Assembly: GCF_003086295.3 (NCBI RefSeq)
Contig: NC_092053.1
Location: forward strand, 118,192,445 to 118,256,444
DNA: 64,000 nt
Reading direction: 5' to 3'
Origin: Arachis hypogaea
Lineage: Eukaryota; Streptophyta; Magnoliopsida; Fabales; Fabaceae
Shown here: positions 47,522-60,554 of the stretch, piece after piece
How the letters are laid out: each line of letters starts with the position of its first letter
Numbering within the stretch: the first letter of the stretch is position 1
The notes under the pieces: model-generated
Database searches by the model: none
What the model saw: the letters and a program-made list of their open reading frames with translations, nothing else
Told to the model about the DNA's origin: nothing
Program-made: the position numbers and the translations under genes

Positions 47522-50500
47522 TGTAAGAATCGCAAATTAATTAACCGATTAATTAACGTAAAATAATAATTTAATTACTCAAAATAGGTTCAAAAATTTT
47601 AGAATATTAATTAGAAAATATAAATATGATATTTGGACTTAGTAGATTTTTCTGAGTTGGAAAATGTAATTTTCTTCGGAAAATTGTGTAAAAACGCATA
47701 CCGATAAATTAACCGGCAGTACCGGCTTAAATCTGTCCGGTACTGTGCGAGAATAATAAAAACTATAGGAAAACTTAGAAAAATAATTAAAGTTGAAAAC
47801 CGGGTACTAATTTAAAAGATTTGGTCCAAAATTGGGCCAAACGGACCAAAAGTGCTAACAGATTGGACCGGACCCAAATTCGACGCAAGCCCAACAATAT
47901 ATAAGTGCATTAAGTGGACATTTCAGCCACCTTCAAACACAACAAGCAGCAGCAACGTTGATTGAGAGAGGAGAGAGCAAGGGTTTGAAAACACTATTCA
48001 CTCCTCACTTCCGGTGGACATAACTCAAGCTACGGTGCTCCGATTCGCGTGCAATTAGCAGCTACGCGAAGCTCTTGCCGAGCCCGTTACTTTCATCTAA
48101 CTTTCATAGATAAGATTTTGAAATTTTCCTTCCTTCCCACAGTCCTAAGAAATTCGAAAATGCGGATTTTGGTTTTGAGTGAATTTTTGTGTTTTGATTG
48201 TTTAGGTGGTATCTAAGGTTGAAATATTAGTGGTTTGTACCCCCAAACACCATCGAAAAAGGTAAGAAAACTCTTTATCTTTGTGAAATTGTGATTACGA
48301 TGAACCCTATGTTGATTAGTTATAAATTGTGTGTATATAACTTGATTATTGTGAAATTGGGAGCCTTGGGATTTGAGTTGGAGGCTTGGTTGTGGTTGAA
48401 AGCTTGTTGGAATCAAATCTTGGTGTATAGCACATATTGGGAATCGGCCAAGGTATGATTTCGGTTTTTTCTATGTAATATATAATATTTTTGGACACTT
48501 AGGCTAGTGACCCATAGGATAGGTTAGATTGAATTGATTGTGGGATTGGATAATGCTTGATGATGTTGTTAAAATTGATAATGTGTGGTGATGTTAATGC
48601 TTATGATGGTTTTGATGTGTTGAGATGAAAATTATGATGAGGTGTGATAGATGAAGCTTATGAGTAGTGAGATTTTGGTGCTAGTGTTTAATATTGAATG
48701 TTGAGGTGCAAATTATGAAATTGTGGGGTTTCAGTGGTGGAATTGATTGATATAGGTGTTGAGTTAGTTGACTTGGGATGGCAAGGTAAAGTATAGCATT
48801 TAGTTGTGTTTTATGGCTTGGAATTGGTTTGGTTGTGAATTTTGAAGTTTTGAGAACTTAGTGAACTTTGGTAAAAATTGATTTTTGGTGAACTTTGTGC
48901 GCGTGCTTTGATCAGTGGCTATTTTTGACTTGTGCGTATGCACAGCCTTGTGTGCATGCACACCTTGTGAATTTTTGAAACCGTGCGTAAGCACACACAG
49001 GGAGATGCCTACTGATGGGAGTGCTAGCACACTCTGGTGCGCACGCACACCCTACAGATTTTGCAAGTTGTGCGTATGCACAACCTCGTGCGCACGCACA
49101 CGCTGGAAGGTACATTCTGTTGAGGGCGTTCGCACGCATCTGTGTGTGTACGCAGAATGGAAACTTTTACTTACTGTGCGTACGTACACCTCTATGCGTA
49201 CGCACACTTCTTGAAAATCCTTCTGGGCATGCGTACGCACAAACCTATGCGTACACACACTGCCCTGTTTTTCGATAAACATATTGTTTTTAACTGTTTT
49301 ACATTCCCGGCAAACTTGTAAACTTCCGTGACAATTATATAAGACTCTTTAGCTTGTTTTTAGGCGTTAAAACGTAGAGAAGGCTCTAGGTGAAATTAAT
49401 TAGGTATTTTATGGCAAAAATGTTTAGAAAATGGAGGCTTAGGTTTCTGAGTACTGAGGACGGATTTGGTTGAGTGAGAAGGCGGAGTATTGTATTGGTG
49501 ATTACTGATAATGAATTGTGGAAGTGGTGAACTACTGAGTACTGAATAAAATAATTTTTGAAACCACTGCTGTAACATTTTTTTTTAAAACTGAGATTTG
49601 TTGAACGCTATGCGCCTAGCAGGGACGGCGGTTGGATCCCGCCTGTCGAGGTCGCAGCGGCGGCGGCGGCGTAAGGGCGGTGGTTAGTCCCGCTTACGTT
49701 GAGATGTGAAGTTCATGGCAAGAGTATCTCGCTCGCATCCCTTCGGAATCACTGTTGTGTGCAGGCACTGACATCCTGGACCGTGATCCGGGCACGATAT
49801 CTCGGGGTTCCAATAATGAGACCGAAGGGCAACATCTCCATGGAGATGTGTTGGGTTGGCAGTTGAATTGACGATGTGATATCACAGCCAAATAGGACAG
49901 GCATTCATCATGTGCATCTTCTATCTGTTTGCTTGCTTTGCCGACTTGAATTGCTTGCTTAATTGTATAACATGAGTAATTGCTTCCTGAATTTCTTGAT
50001 ATAAATGCTATACTTGTGCTTTACTTGCATTGTTATTACTTGTGTTTTCTACTGGGATTGAGGAGGTTCGGAAGGCGGTGGCGATGGGATCGCATGGCGA
50101 TTAGGTTGGTGAAGGTTGTGGGACAGCGGTGAACTGATAGCTAGAAATCCCTTAGGTTAGATTACCCCTTTTTCTTTATGGTTTTAAAGTATGTTTTAAA
50201 GTTTACTTATGGTTTAAGCTTGAATCTCATGATGGGTATGAAGCTCTAGGATTGCCTCTGGCGTCCAGGAGTCTTATATCTTACATCATTGGGCATTGTT
50301 ACCATACTAAGAACCTCCGGTTCTCATTCCATACTCTGTTGTTGTTTTTCAGATGCAGGTCGCAACCCACCTTGGTGAGTTGCTTGATGGTGACAGAGCG
50401 GAGGACCTTTATCTTGTTTTGGAGTCTTTTGATTATTTTTATTAATTCTCTCACTTTTGTATTTTATTTGCCTTAGAGGCTTACTTTATGAGAGATATTC

Positions 50501-50848
50501 CGTATATGTTGTTTTAACTTTAAAACTATAACAAATTCAGTATGTCTGTATAACACTAGTCGGCCTAAACTCCGCGGGTTGAGACTAGTTCCTTATTACT
50601 ATTATATTCTCTTATATACTTATATTTTGTTATTTTATACCCTTATATTGTGCCTTAAGTTTGTAGCTTCGTTAAAATATTTCGCGCGCTTTTGTAACTC
50701 TATTTTGAGGTTATTTTTTCATCGGACTTCTAGAATTATTATTCCTTCTATATATATATTTTATGTATAAGCCTTAGGATTGTCGTGCCCTCTAATTAAC
50801 CTTTGTTTTGTGACATGAGGTAAGATTTAGGTTAATTAGAGTGTTATA
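47522..50848 (+). repeat. Solo LTR related to element C
   Basis: TGTAAGAATCGC to GAGTGTTATA, 3327 bp, homologous in order to the element C LTR: CTGAGTTGGAAAATGTA, TCTGTCCGGTACTG, the GGGAATCGGCCAAGGTATGA block, and the CACTTTTGTATTTTA end. The flanks GTATA (47517-47521) and ATATA (50849-50853) look like a decayed 5-bp duplication. The 3' terminal CA has become TA. No internal region remains, as expected after recombination between LTRs. It carries a dense cluster of GTGCGTACGCACAC-type palindromes (48895-49265) and a GGCGGCGGCGGC run near 49660. Confidence 0.75.
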
Positions 50849-50853
50849 ATATA

Positions 50854-51221
50854 CATTAAAATTAGTCACTAAAATTAGTTACTAATATAAAATAGATGTT
50901 GAAATACTGTCGAGCTTGATAGTTGACTTGGCTTTTCTTATTGAGAGCCAAGGGCAATCGGAGTATCCAGCGAAGATTTTAGGCGCTTTTCCACTTTCTT
51001 CATCCAGGTGGTCCGCATCAAGATGGCGCCACTACTGCTACTAACTCTTGAGAAGGTAAAGTCATTTATGGCAAAGACAATCTAAATGACTGGACAAAAT
51101 GACGAGTTAATGTAATGAATTTGACAATGTGGCTACATATACATTGGAGTTTGGAGATTAAAGTTCACCCTTGAAAACCAAAATCTGTTTCTGATTTACT
51201 TATTTTCATGTATCTTGGTAA
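50854..51221. other. Spacer, nothing recognised
   Basis: A moderately GC-balanced stretch with no conserved frame or terminal repeat. Confidence 0.4.
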
Positions 51222-51230
51222 TAATATTAT

Positions 51231-51770
51231 GGGTAAGTTTTGGTTAAATTTTAATTTAGTTCCTAACATTTCAAACGTCTTGTTTTTATTTTAAAAGATT
51301 TTAAACAGGTTTAATGTTATCTTACTGTTAAATTTGACATTAATAGTTAATGGAATAAGCGCCATGGACATTGATAACATTACTAGTTAAGTCATATCTT
51401 CTTTTATGTTTTAAAAAAATATAACTAAAACTTTCTTGTAATACTTTTTCTCCTCAACTTCTTTTTTATACAAAACTTCAAATTTTAACAATCAATTATC
51501 AATGTTCCAAAATCAAAGAAAAAACTTTATATTAGTAATCGTTGGGAGATCAATTTTACTTATATAGTGAAATCGAATACTATTGACTCTTGAAGATATG
51601 AATTGTTTGTGTCAAATTTAATGGTGGGATAACATTAAATTCGTTTGGATTTTTTATGGAATTGAAATAGAAAGTTTGAAAGTTTTTAAGACCAAAATAG
51701 AATATTTAAAACATTAAAAATGAAATTAAAATTCAATCTAAATATTAAGAATTAAAATAATATTTTATCC
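51231..51770. mobile_element. Mutator-type MITE (540 bp) with 9-bp target duplication
   Basis: Starts GGGTAAGTTTTGG and ends ATTTTATCC (inverted: GGATAAAAT). Arms of about 100 bp are loosely complementary. TAATATTAT is repeated exactly at 51222-51230 and 51771-51779. A 9-bp duplication is the Mutator hallmark. Non-coding. Confidence 0.75.
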
Positions 51771-52129
51771 TAATATTATTGATGTCCCCCTCATTAATAT
51801 TATTGAATATGTATTTTACTTTCTTATAGAAGTAGAAAAAAAAAGAGAAAAACAGTGAAGGAGATTAAGATTAGGTGAGTACTAAGTTACATAAAGTGAA
51901 AATATTGGGTATAATAGTAATTTTAGAGTTTGTAAATGTTTTTTTTTTAATTTCTGCTATTAATAGGGACTTAATTAAAAAAATTAAAAAAATTTAAAAA
52001 TTTAATTAAAAAAATATAAAAATATAACTATAAATTTAATATAATTATAAATACCGATAAAATAATTAAATTGAATTAATTAAAAGAAACCATAACGATA
52101 GAGCAAGGCAGAGTTCTTTTTAACATTAA

Positions 52130-52750
52130 GGCTTTGTTTGGATATAGGAAGGAAAATAGAAGGAAAGAAAATAAGAGGAAAGAAAATGAGAGGAAAGAAA
52201 ATAGAAGAAAAAGTAGAATTATTTGTGTGTTGTTTGGATGAAGAGAAAATGAATGGAAAGAAAATAGAGAGAGAAATTTCTTTTGTTTGGATGAAAAGAA
52301 AAGTGAGAAGAAAGAAAATCATAATGGTATAAAATTACATTAATACCCCTATAATAAAATAAAGTATAAATATTTTTATTTATTTATGTTTTATTGTATT
52401 TTATGAATATTATAAAATATTATAATTTTATAAATTATTTATCTAATACATATATAATGTTTAAATGTAAATTTTATTATAATAATGTATTAAAACTATT
52501 AAAACTAAATTTATATTAATAATTAATAATAATAATAGAATTAGGGGTAGTATTGTAAATACACCAAAAGTAACATTTTCTTTCTTGTTTTCTTGCCTCT
52601 AATGGATGGAAAAAATTTTTTGTGGGACCCACCAAATTTTCTTTCCTTCCTATTTTCTTTGGTATCCAAACAAAAGAAAATAAAATTTTTCACTCATTTT
52701 CCTTCCACCACTTTTCTTTCCTCTTATTTTCCCTTAAACCAAACATAGTG
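52130..52750. mobile_element. Tourist-like (PIF/Harbinger) MITE
   Basis: Starts GGCTTTGTTTGG, ends CCAAACATAGTG, inverted complements at 9 of 12 positions, flanked by TAA on both sides (52127-52129, 52751-52753). Purine-rich GGAAAGAAAAT repeats on the left are mirrored by CTTTCC runs on the right. The GGxxTTGTTTGG terminus and TAA site fit Tourist-like elements. The Lys-rich ORF within is low-complexity. Confidence 0.6.
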
Positions 52751-52809
52751 TAAGCGCGTGTGATAAAACAATTAATACTTGTGGGTTGTAATATAAAGGA
52801 TCATGCCCT

Positions 52810-52818
52810 TTAATTTAT
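52810..52818. other. 9-bp target duplication, left
   Basis: TTAATTTAT, identical to 55973-55981. Confidence 0.9.
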
Positions 52819-54462
52819 GGTGAATTCTACCATGTAGAAGAAAGATTTCTTCTATATGTGTAGAAATGTGTTGTCATGTTTTGAGTAAAACAAGTGTCTA
52901 GAGAGAGAGAGTACAATTATAAGTATAGTGGGAGACAAAAGCTGATATGTGGACCCCACTGCAATGAATTAATTTTTTTAATAATTTAATAATGTAAAGT
53001 TGATTAGGTATTAATGATGAATGATAATGATGGGCTGTTTTTGTTTTTTTTTTTTCTGTAATGGATTTAAGTTTTTGGGCCAGGCCATTTTTTTTCTCTG
53101 GATTTAGGTCTTAATTGAATTTTTTTTATGAAAAACCAAAATAATAAATACAGTATTTTGTGGGTTTGGATTAATTGTCTCTAATGAATTAGATGACTTA
53201 GTTTGGGTTAATTTTACACACCACAACAAATGTCTACATAATTATATACAGTAAAAGTCAAAATATTTATATATTATTAAATTAACCTTGAATGTATCTA
53301 ATATAAATTAATAATTAAAACATATCTTCTTTTATTAATTTAAGCGCCTCCTACCTTATGAGAATCACTTTTAGTATCTCTTCCTCAACAACACTCAACA
53401 TATTACTACTATCATAATTTGTCACGTCCCAAGAGCAATCTTCTGTCAACACAAAAATAAAATTTTGACCAGCAATAAGTATACTTATTATCAAATATTA
53501 ACAGCTTTAAATTTAAGTGACACATAAGAAATTAAATTCTAAATTCAAATAACCATTCTAACCAATAAAACAATAATTTTTTACAAATTCAATTATTCAC
53601 CGTATCTTTATTTTAAAAATAATTTACTAGCAAATAAAAATTTAAATAACAATGACTTAAATATTTTTTTCACATTAACTAGTAACCTACACATAATTTA
53701 TGTTATCATTAAATTAACCTACACATAAATGAATTAACAACTAAATTAACATTGTTAAGTATAAAAAATATAATCATCAACACTGTATCTATTTTTTAAA
53801 TTTTATCAAAAATGTCAATCGTAAACACTAAACCCCTTATCATTAAATATTAAAATACTTAGCAATCCAATTTTAGAATGAAAAACTTAAACCATCTAAT
53901 TTTAATCTCTAATAATAAACAACAAATCCTGATTTCTTAATCATAAAACTTAAACTAATCCAATCTTGAGCTCTAAACCATCCAACCCTAAATTCTAAAC
54001 AATATATTTCTAAATTCTAAATTCTAAAATTTTCTACACTAAAACCTAAATCCTAAAGCATCTTACACTAAACCCTAAATCAAGTAACAATAAATTTGAA
54101 TAACTAAACCATTTTATTCATAAGTTTAAAAATAATGAAACAACAAAAAGAATTTAAATGACTTTTAATCCAATTTTAATATGTTAGACTTTATTTAAAT
54201 ATTATGAATACAAAGTACATAATTATTTTTTAAAAAATTTTTATAAGGCTCATTTTTTAAAGGATTCATTTTTATAACAGTACTTATCATTTCATAATTT
54301 TAGAACGAATTAAATATAAAAAGAAAGAAAAAAAATTGCAATAAAATTCACCTAAATGAATCATGAAAGAATGATATCATATCATATCCAATAATAGATA
54401 ATACTCTACTTAATCTCTATATTAACTAATTTAATATATAAAAGTGACAACATTCATTTTAA

Positions 54463-54851
54463 GGATAAATTACATAAATAAACAGAACGAGTTTCAAATT
54501 TACATGAATGTTCAATTACATGTGATTCGAATTAGTAGGTGTATTAGTAAATGGAATTCATTGGAATCAATTTACTATGAAAAAATATTTTAGTGAAGAC
54601 TATCTCATGTAAATCGAATCTATTCGATTTAATTTAGGTAAAACGAAGTCAATAGCTTCAATTTAATAGGAGCAGCTTCTATGGAGATGAATCGAAACTA
54701 TAATAATCGAACCACACTCAAAGTAAATCAAATTCTTGGGTTTAGATTTAATGATTTTGACAAAAAATTGTAATAAATTCATATAACCGTTTTGCATTTT
54801 GGACATTCATATAAATTTAGAACACATTCAGTTTGTTTATGTGATTTACCC
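54463..54851. mobile_element. Mutator-type MITE (389 bp) nested in the larger element
   Basis: Starts GGATAAATTACATAAA and ends with the inverse of GGGTAAATCACATAAA. The arms match over ~55 bp. TCATTTTAA is repeated exactly at 54454-54462 and 54852-54860 (9 bp). It contains GATTCGAATTAG and ATCGAATCTATTCGATT words. Non-coding. It must be younger than its host. Confidence 0.8.
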
Positions 54852-54869
54852 TCATTTTAATCTTTCGGG

Positions 54870-54900
54870 TCATACACACACATACACACACACATATATA
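54870..54900. repeat. (CA)n/(TA)n microsatellite
   Basis: A run of CACACACAT units followed by ATATATATG. Confidence 0.8.
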
Positions 54901-55972
54901 TGAATCATTCTAAATTAACATTCATCTAACATATTCTTTTTGTGATCGTTTTTACATCAATAAATTATTTATTGTCAAGCATGAATATAACTTGTTAAAT
55001 AACATGATGCCATTTAGTAAAATACTCATGAAAAATACATACATATTTCATTTTTTAGTAAAAATTATAAATTATATTTTGAAATTCTAACAACTATATT
55101 AACTAAATATATTCAAAATTTTTACGAAGGTTTTACGAAAAGAATTCTAATTAAACACTAAATTCTATCATCGATTTACAATTGTTACAATACAAAAATT
55201 TTATCACGTACCAAATATATTATCATCAAAATAAACCCTAAACGAACCAAAAATTCTAAATGCTAAACCATTTTATTCTTGTACACTATTATAATTTTTT
55301 TATAACGTAAATTATGTATCTTACTACAAAAATTAACCATATAACTAATGATTAATTTACCTACTACAAAATTAACCATATAACTAATAATAAAATCACA
55401 ACTAATGAATGATTATAGTCTAAAACATTATTAACAATAAGATTATTAATAGTATTAGAATAAAAATAATATGTGCAAAATACTAAACTAATATTTTCAA
55501 GAACACAAAAATACATCTTTTATGACAAAAAAAAAGTGTCCACTTTTCATAAAAAAAAATCAATCAGCACCTACATCTACACAGAAAAAATTAATTAAGA
55601 CCTAAACAAAAAAAATTCAAATAACTCCCAAATCCATAAGATATTATGTTTATTATTTTGGTTTTTCATAAAAAAAAAAATTCAATTAAGACCCAAATAC
55701 AGAGAAAAAAATGGCCTGGCCCAAAAACTTAAATCCATTAGAGAAAAAAAAAAAATAGTCCATCATTATCATTCATCATTAATACCGAATCAACTTTACA
55801 TTATTAAATTATTGAAAAAATTAATTCATTGTAGTGGGGTCCACATATCAGCTTTTGTCTCCCACTATACTTATAATTGTACTCTCTCTCTAGACACTTG
55901 TTTTACTCAAAACATGACAACACATTTCTATACATATAGAAGGAATCTTTCTTCTACATGGTAAAATTCACC

Positions 55973-55981
55973 TTAATTTAT
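55973..55981. other. 9-bp target duplication, right
   Basis: TTAATTTAT, partner of 52810-52818. Confidence 0.9.
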
Positions 55982-57029
55982 ACATTCATTCAAAGTTTTA
56001 GGTTATTTCTTTGTTGACCTCAAGCATATTCCAATGTTGTCTAATTATGAATGACATTGATTGCATACTAATTCATACCAATTTTCATAAACTCCACATA
56101 TATCTTTGGTAGTACAGTAAGTATTATCCATAGTTCCATACACCATACCTATACTTTATCATTTTGTCCTTTTCCTCTACCCCTTCTTCACTAACTTTTA
56201 TGGTCAAAAACGATATGTTTGTTACGGGGTTAATATTTTTGGCATGTACTTTCACAAACTCAATTATTTTGGTAGTTACACTGAAGCTGGAAGGAAAAGA
56301 TTAACAAGAGTTGAATTGTTTCTAAAATGTTATTAGATTATTTTATTACATTTTTACATATAATTCCGCCAATTCATAATAGTATCATTGCAAAGAACCT
56401 AGCTTTCAGAATACCAACGTTTCATGTTTGATTCGATGTAAAAAGGTGTATTTGATTTGTATTTTCGTTTTTTTTAATGTTTTTTATTTCATACTTTTGT
56501 GAAGAAAAGAGAAAAAAATAAAAGGTAAAAATAAAAAATATAATTTTATTGTTTTTACTATCTTTTCATTTTCTTTTACAAAATTAAAAAAATAGAAAAA
56601 TATTAAATAAAAATAAAAAATAAAAACACAAACTAAACTATGTAAGTTTCTAAAGTCTCGTGCTTCAGAATAAGTAGCAACGAAGACAATGTGTTAAAAT
56701 TAAAAAAAGAAAAAAATATTGCAATCTTAATTTCATTGTTTTAACTCAAACTAAATTTGTACTAAAAGCTTTTGAATTAGTATCAGAGAATTTAACTTTT
56801 AAAATATTTTAAAAAAACATTATTAAAATGAAAATATTTAATTCAGTCGAACAAGTAGACTCTTTTTTTTTTTTTTCTGTAAAATGGGTCATTTTGAACA
56901 AGTTGATAGAGGAGGAGATGACTATTGATTTTTTTTTTCTTGTATTCATTAGTGTAATTTTTTCATTTAATTAATAAATACTTTCTTCCCTTTATTCTTT
57001 ATAATTTTATAATTTTGGGACATTTATAA
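55982..57029. other. AT-rich spacer, nothing recognised
   Basis: Long A and T runs. No gene, terminal repeat or conserved frame that I can support. Confidence 0.45.
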
Positions 57030-57038
57030 TTTATTATA

Positions 57039-57566
57039 GAGTAAAATATTATTTTTGTCCACAACATTTGGGGTAAGTCCTATTTGTATCCTTAACATTT
57101 AAATCGTCCTATTTCTATCCTAACATTTATAAAAGTGATTTAATGTTATCCTATCGTCAACTATACTAACAGATCAGATTGTATTTTTCAATTATTCTCA
57201 CTTGAATGTATTCATTCTCAATTAGGTCTCATTTGGATGTGTTCGATTTCAATATTTTACCCACTATTTGTGTTCAGGTTCAATTATGTCCCTAAAAAAG
57301 TGAATTATGTAAATGTTGTAGGGATTAGTTTTAATTTTTGATGAGCTATTATCCGGAATGGATCATCGATTCTGTCCTAGACATTTGTATTCTAACTTCA
57401 AGAAGAGATTTTCAGAACTCCAACTAAAGCTCATGATGTGTAATTGACGACAAGATAATATTGAATCACTTTTACAAACCTTAGGAATACAAATATGATT
57501 ATTTAAATGTTAAGGACATAAATAGGACTTACTCCAAACATTAGGGATAAAAACGATACTTTACTT
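57039..57566. mobile_element. Mutator-type MITE (528 bp) with 9-bp target duplication
   Basis: Begins GAGTAAAATATTATTTTTG and ends with the inverse of AAGTAAAGTATCGTTTTTA. The arms match over ~110 bp (GGGGTAAGTCCTATTTGT / GGAGTAAGTCCTATTTAT). TTTATTATA is repeated exactly at 57030-57038 and 57567-57575. I recognise this as a MITE type widespread in legumes and other plants. Non-coding. Confidence 0.8.
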
Positions 57567-57719
57567 TTTATTATATCTATATTTAAATATAGATTGAAAA
57601 AAAAGTGAATAAAATTGAAAACAGAGTTAACTAATATTTGGAGTCAAAATAAATAAACATATAAATATAGTTGGAGGAAGGGCGATATTGTTACATCAAA
57701 ATTGAAAATTAATACTAAT

Positions 57720-57996
57720 TGTGAAAATTTGATGTGTGAGTGGAGAAGAACACACAACCAAAGAAACTGAAATGAAAATAAGTGATAAACTTGCATTAAT
57801 GAAGAATCACACTAATTATAATACTAATGACAACTATATATATGGCTATACTATTCTAACTAACTTTGTATAGCTCAACAAAGCTAACGATAACAGACCT
57901 CAACAAACTGCCTAACTAAAGCAAGAGAATACTAAGGGAGTACTACTTCTAACTTCTATTAAATAATTAATCAGCAACCATTATAATCAAGTAACA
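57720..57996 (-). repeat. 3' LTR of the dead copia element (277 bp)
   Basis: On the minus strand it begins TGTTACTTG right after a purine run (AGGAGGGTG) and ends TTTTCACA, giving TGT...ACA termini. Its place immediately after the pol C-terminus and its size fit a copia LTR. The second LTR is not in the window. Confidence 0.65.
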
Positions 57997-60549
57997 CCCT
58001 CCTATAAGGTTGGAGTGTTGGGAGAGAAGAGATTCAAGAGTCCAAGCTTAGAGTAAGCTATAGCAAAGGGGCCAGGAGTAAGTGGTTTGGTAAGAATGTC
58101 AGCAATTTGGTTGTCAGTAGAGATGGGCAAAAGATGAATCAAGTATTCCTGTAATTTGTCAGATATGGTAGTCTGCCTCAATGTGCTTGGTGCGTTCATG
58201 AAACACTGGGTTTGTAGCGATGTAGATAGCAGAATTGTTATCACAATACAAGTTAATGGGTTTTTGAAGTGGAACACCAAGATCCTTAAGAACATAGCTC
58301 AGCCACTGAGCTTCCTGTGTAGCTAGTGCCAATGCTCGATACTCAGCTTCAGAAGAGGAAGCCACAACTGTGAGTTGCTTCTTGCTTTTCCAAGTAACCA
58401 GAGAAGGACCAAGGTAGAAGCAATAGGCAGAAACGGATCTACGGGAATCAGGACAACCTGCCCAGTCCGAGTCAGAGAATCTCGTGAGTTACAAATCAGA
58501 ATTTGCAGAAAAAAACAAGCCAGCAGTAGGAGAACCTTTGACATAGCGAAGTACTCTATGCACAGCTTTTAGGTGTTCAGTAGTTGCACAATCCAAGAAT
58601 TGACTCAGCTTCCTAATAGCATAGCTTATATCAAGTGGTATTGGAAAGATATATAAGTTTGCCTATGATCCTTCGGTATGGAGTAGAGTTTGTGAGCAAT
58701 TTCCCAACATCCTTGCTGAGTTTAACCCCATAGTTGATAGGTGTGGTGACAGGTTTGCAATTCTCGAATCCAGTTTCTTTAAGCAAGTCAAGGATGTACT
58801 TTCGTTGATACAGAGCAATACCACTCTTAGATTGTGCCACCTCCAATCCAAGAAAACACTTTAAATCCCCTATGTCCTTGATTCAAAATATGTCATGAAG
58901 CACACTCTTAACCAACTCGATCTCATGCAAATTATCTCCTGCCAACATTAAGTCATCTACATACACCAAGACAGCCGTGAAATCAAGTGCTGTGGATTTG
59001 ATAAACAAACTGTAATCAGACTTGCATTGAGTAAAATTCAGCTCAAGAAGAACAGATTTGAGCTTGCAATTCCATTGTTTGCTCGCCTGTTTCAACCCAT
59101 ATAGGGATTTTTCAAGCTTGCAAACTTGACCAGGTGCGGCTTCTAAACCCGGAGACACCTTCATGTACACCTCCTCATCAAGCTCACCATGTAAGAAGGT
59201 AGTATTCACATCAATTTGGTTTAGGTGCCAACCCTTAACAGCAGCAACAACTAGAACAACTCTTAGAGTACCCAATTTAACAACTCTTAGTGTCCTTATA
59301 ATCTACTCCTGCCATCTGTGTGAATCCCTTCGCAACCAGGCGTGCTTTATGTCTTTCGACTGTTCCATCTGGGTGATACTTTACGGGAAACACCCATTTA
59401 CAACCAATAGCTCTTTTACCAGCTGGTAAAGAGGTTAGCCTCCATGTTTTGTTTTCCTCTAAAGCAAGGAGTTCAGCTTTAATAGCTTCTTGCCAACAGG
59501 GTTGAGTGACAGCATCCTCATAGCATTTTGACTTTAAATTTTAAATGGCAAGGGAAAATGCAAGATGCGTGGGAGAAAGGCTAGTGTATGATAAGACATT
59601 AGAGATAGGGTACCTTTGAGTGCAAAGCTGTGCTTTGGGTTGAGCATGGTTGATGGCCTGACATTCATAGTCCTGCAAATATGCAGGCAGCCTGGTTTGT
59701 CTCGTAGACCTCATCATCACAATATTTTCAGGCAACATAGAAGATGGAGGAATAGTAGCTGCATCACTACTTGAACCCACTATGTGTGATGGAGACTCTA
59801 AATGATCATGAATTTTAGGATAAGGCAAAATTTCATCATTATTATGTAGATCACATAATGCATCATCATGATTTAGAGTACTGATGTTTTGTGAATTATC
59901 ATTAGAAGGATTTAATTGTGGAATGGCAATGCCATTATTGCCCAAAACATGAATCTGAATACCTTCCAAAAAGCTGTAATCAAAATTATCATGAGAGGCA
60001 TTATATATAATATGAGACTTTGAAGAAACTCCATTATTTGACTCATTTGCATTGCAGTAGGGAAAGCAATCCTCATAAAACTGAACATCTCGAGATAAGA
60101 AAATTTCTCGGGTTTGTAAATCGAAAAGTAAACAGCCCTTTGTTCCCTCCCTGAATCCAAGATGCAAGCACCTTCTTGCTCTCAGATCCAATTTGGTTCT
60201 GTTCCTGGTAAGGCTGGCAGCATATGCTAAACAGGCAAAAACTTTGATGTTGGAAATGTCAGGTAATTTCTGATAAAGGACTTGATAAGGCAATTGATTT
60301 TTCAAAAAAGGGGTAGATAAATGATTTATCAGAAATACTACATGTCCAACACCATAGTTCCAAAACATTTTAGGTAAATGTGCATGAAATAGGATAGTTC
60401 GAGCCACAGCAAGAATGTGTTAATGCTTGCGTTCAACAATGCCATTTTGCTGTGGTGTTTCAACACAGGTCCGCTGATGAATGATTCCCTTTGAATAGTA
60501 GAAATGAGGCATCAAGAATTCAGGGCCATTATCTGTTCTTATTATTTTG
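57997..60549 (-). pseudogene. Ty1/copia pol (integrase, RT, RNase H), broken and 5'-truncated
   Basis: Reading on the minus strand from 60549: integrase core with IRTDNGPEF (second catalytic Asp) and [10 protein letters not shown] (catalytic Glu), a stop, MARTILFHAHLPKMFW, IKVFACLAYA, a post-integrase linker; RT starting at about 59530 with CKWVFPVKYHPDG and ARLVAKGFTQ, a shift, then NTTFLHGELDEEVYM, KLEKSLYGLKQA and LVYVDDLMLAGD (catalytic Asp pair); [13 protein letters not shown]; RNase H with SSSEAEYRALA and CDNNSAI; HERTKHIEADYH; and a C-terminus with QIADILTKPL. Several stops and frameshifts make it non-functional. The integrase N-terminus and all of gag are cut off at 60554 by the LTR insertion. 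Block wording (LHGELDEEVYM) is nearest to Ale/Retrofit-like copia in my judgement. Confidence 0.92.
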
Positions 60550-60554
60550 ACTAC

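Larger units (their letters stand above)
52819..55972. mobile_element. Mutator-like element with ~340-bp terminal inverted repeats, non-autonomous
   Basis: Ends GGTGAATTCTACCATGTAG and its inverse. The two terminal repeats (52819 to about 53165, and about 55622 to 55972) match at roughly 93% or better by eye, including GTGGACCCCACT and the GGGCCAGGCCAT box. A perfect 9-bp duplication flanks it. The interior is AT-rich with no transposase frame, holds degenerate telomere-like CTAAACCCTAAAT words (about 53960-54080 and 55235) and a nested MITE (54463-54851). It is probably mobilised in trans, which is inference from the family. Confidence 0.9.

Noticed and set aside
48800..49282. Overlapping frames on both strands with repeating CVCTHA or CARTP-like residues
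   Set aside because: They are translations of the GTGCGTACGCAC palindrome cluster, open in several frames because of the repeat.
52138..52332. Lys-rich 64-aa frame
   Set aside because: Translation of GGAAAGAAAAT repeats in a MITE.
53960..54080. Interstitial telomere
   Set aside because: CTAAACCCTAAAT-like words are scattered and irregular, with no run of the seven-base plant telomere repeat.
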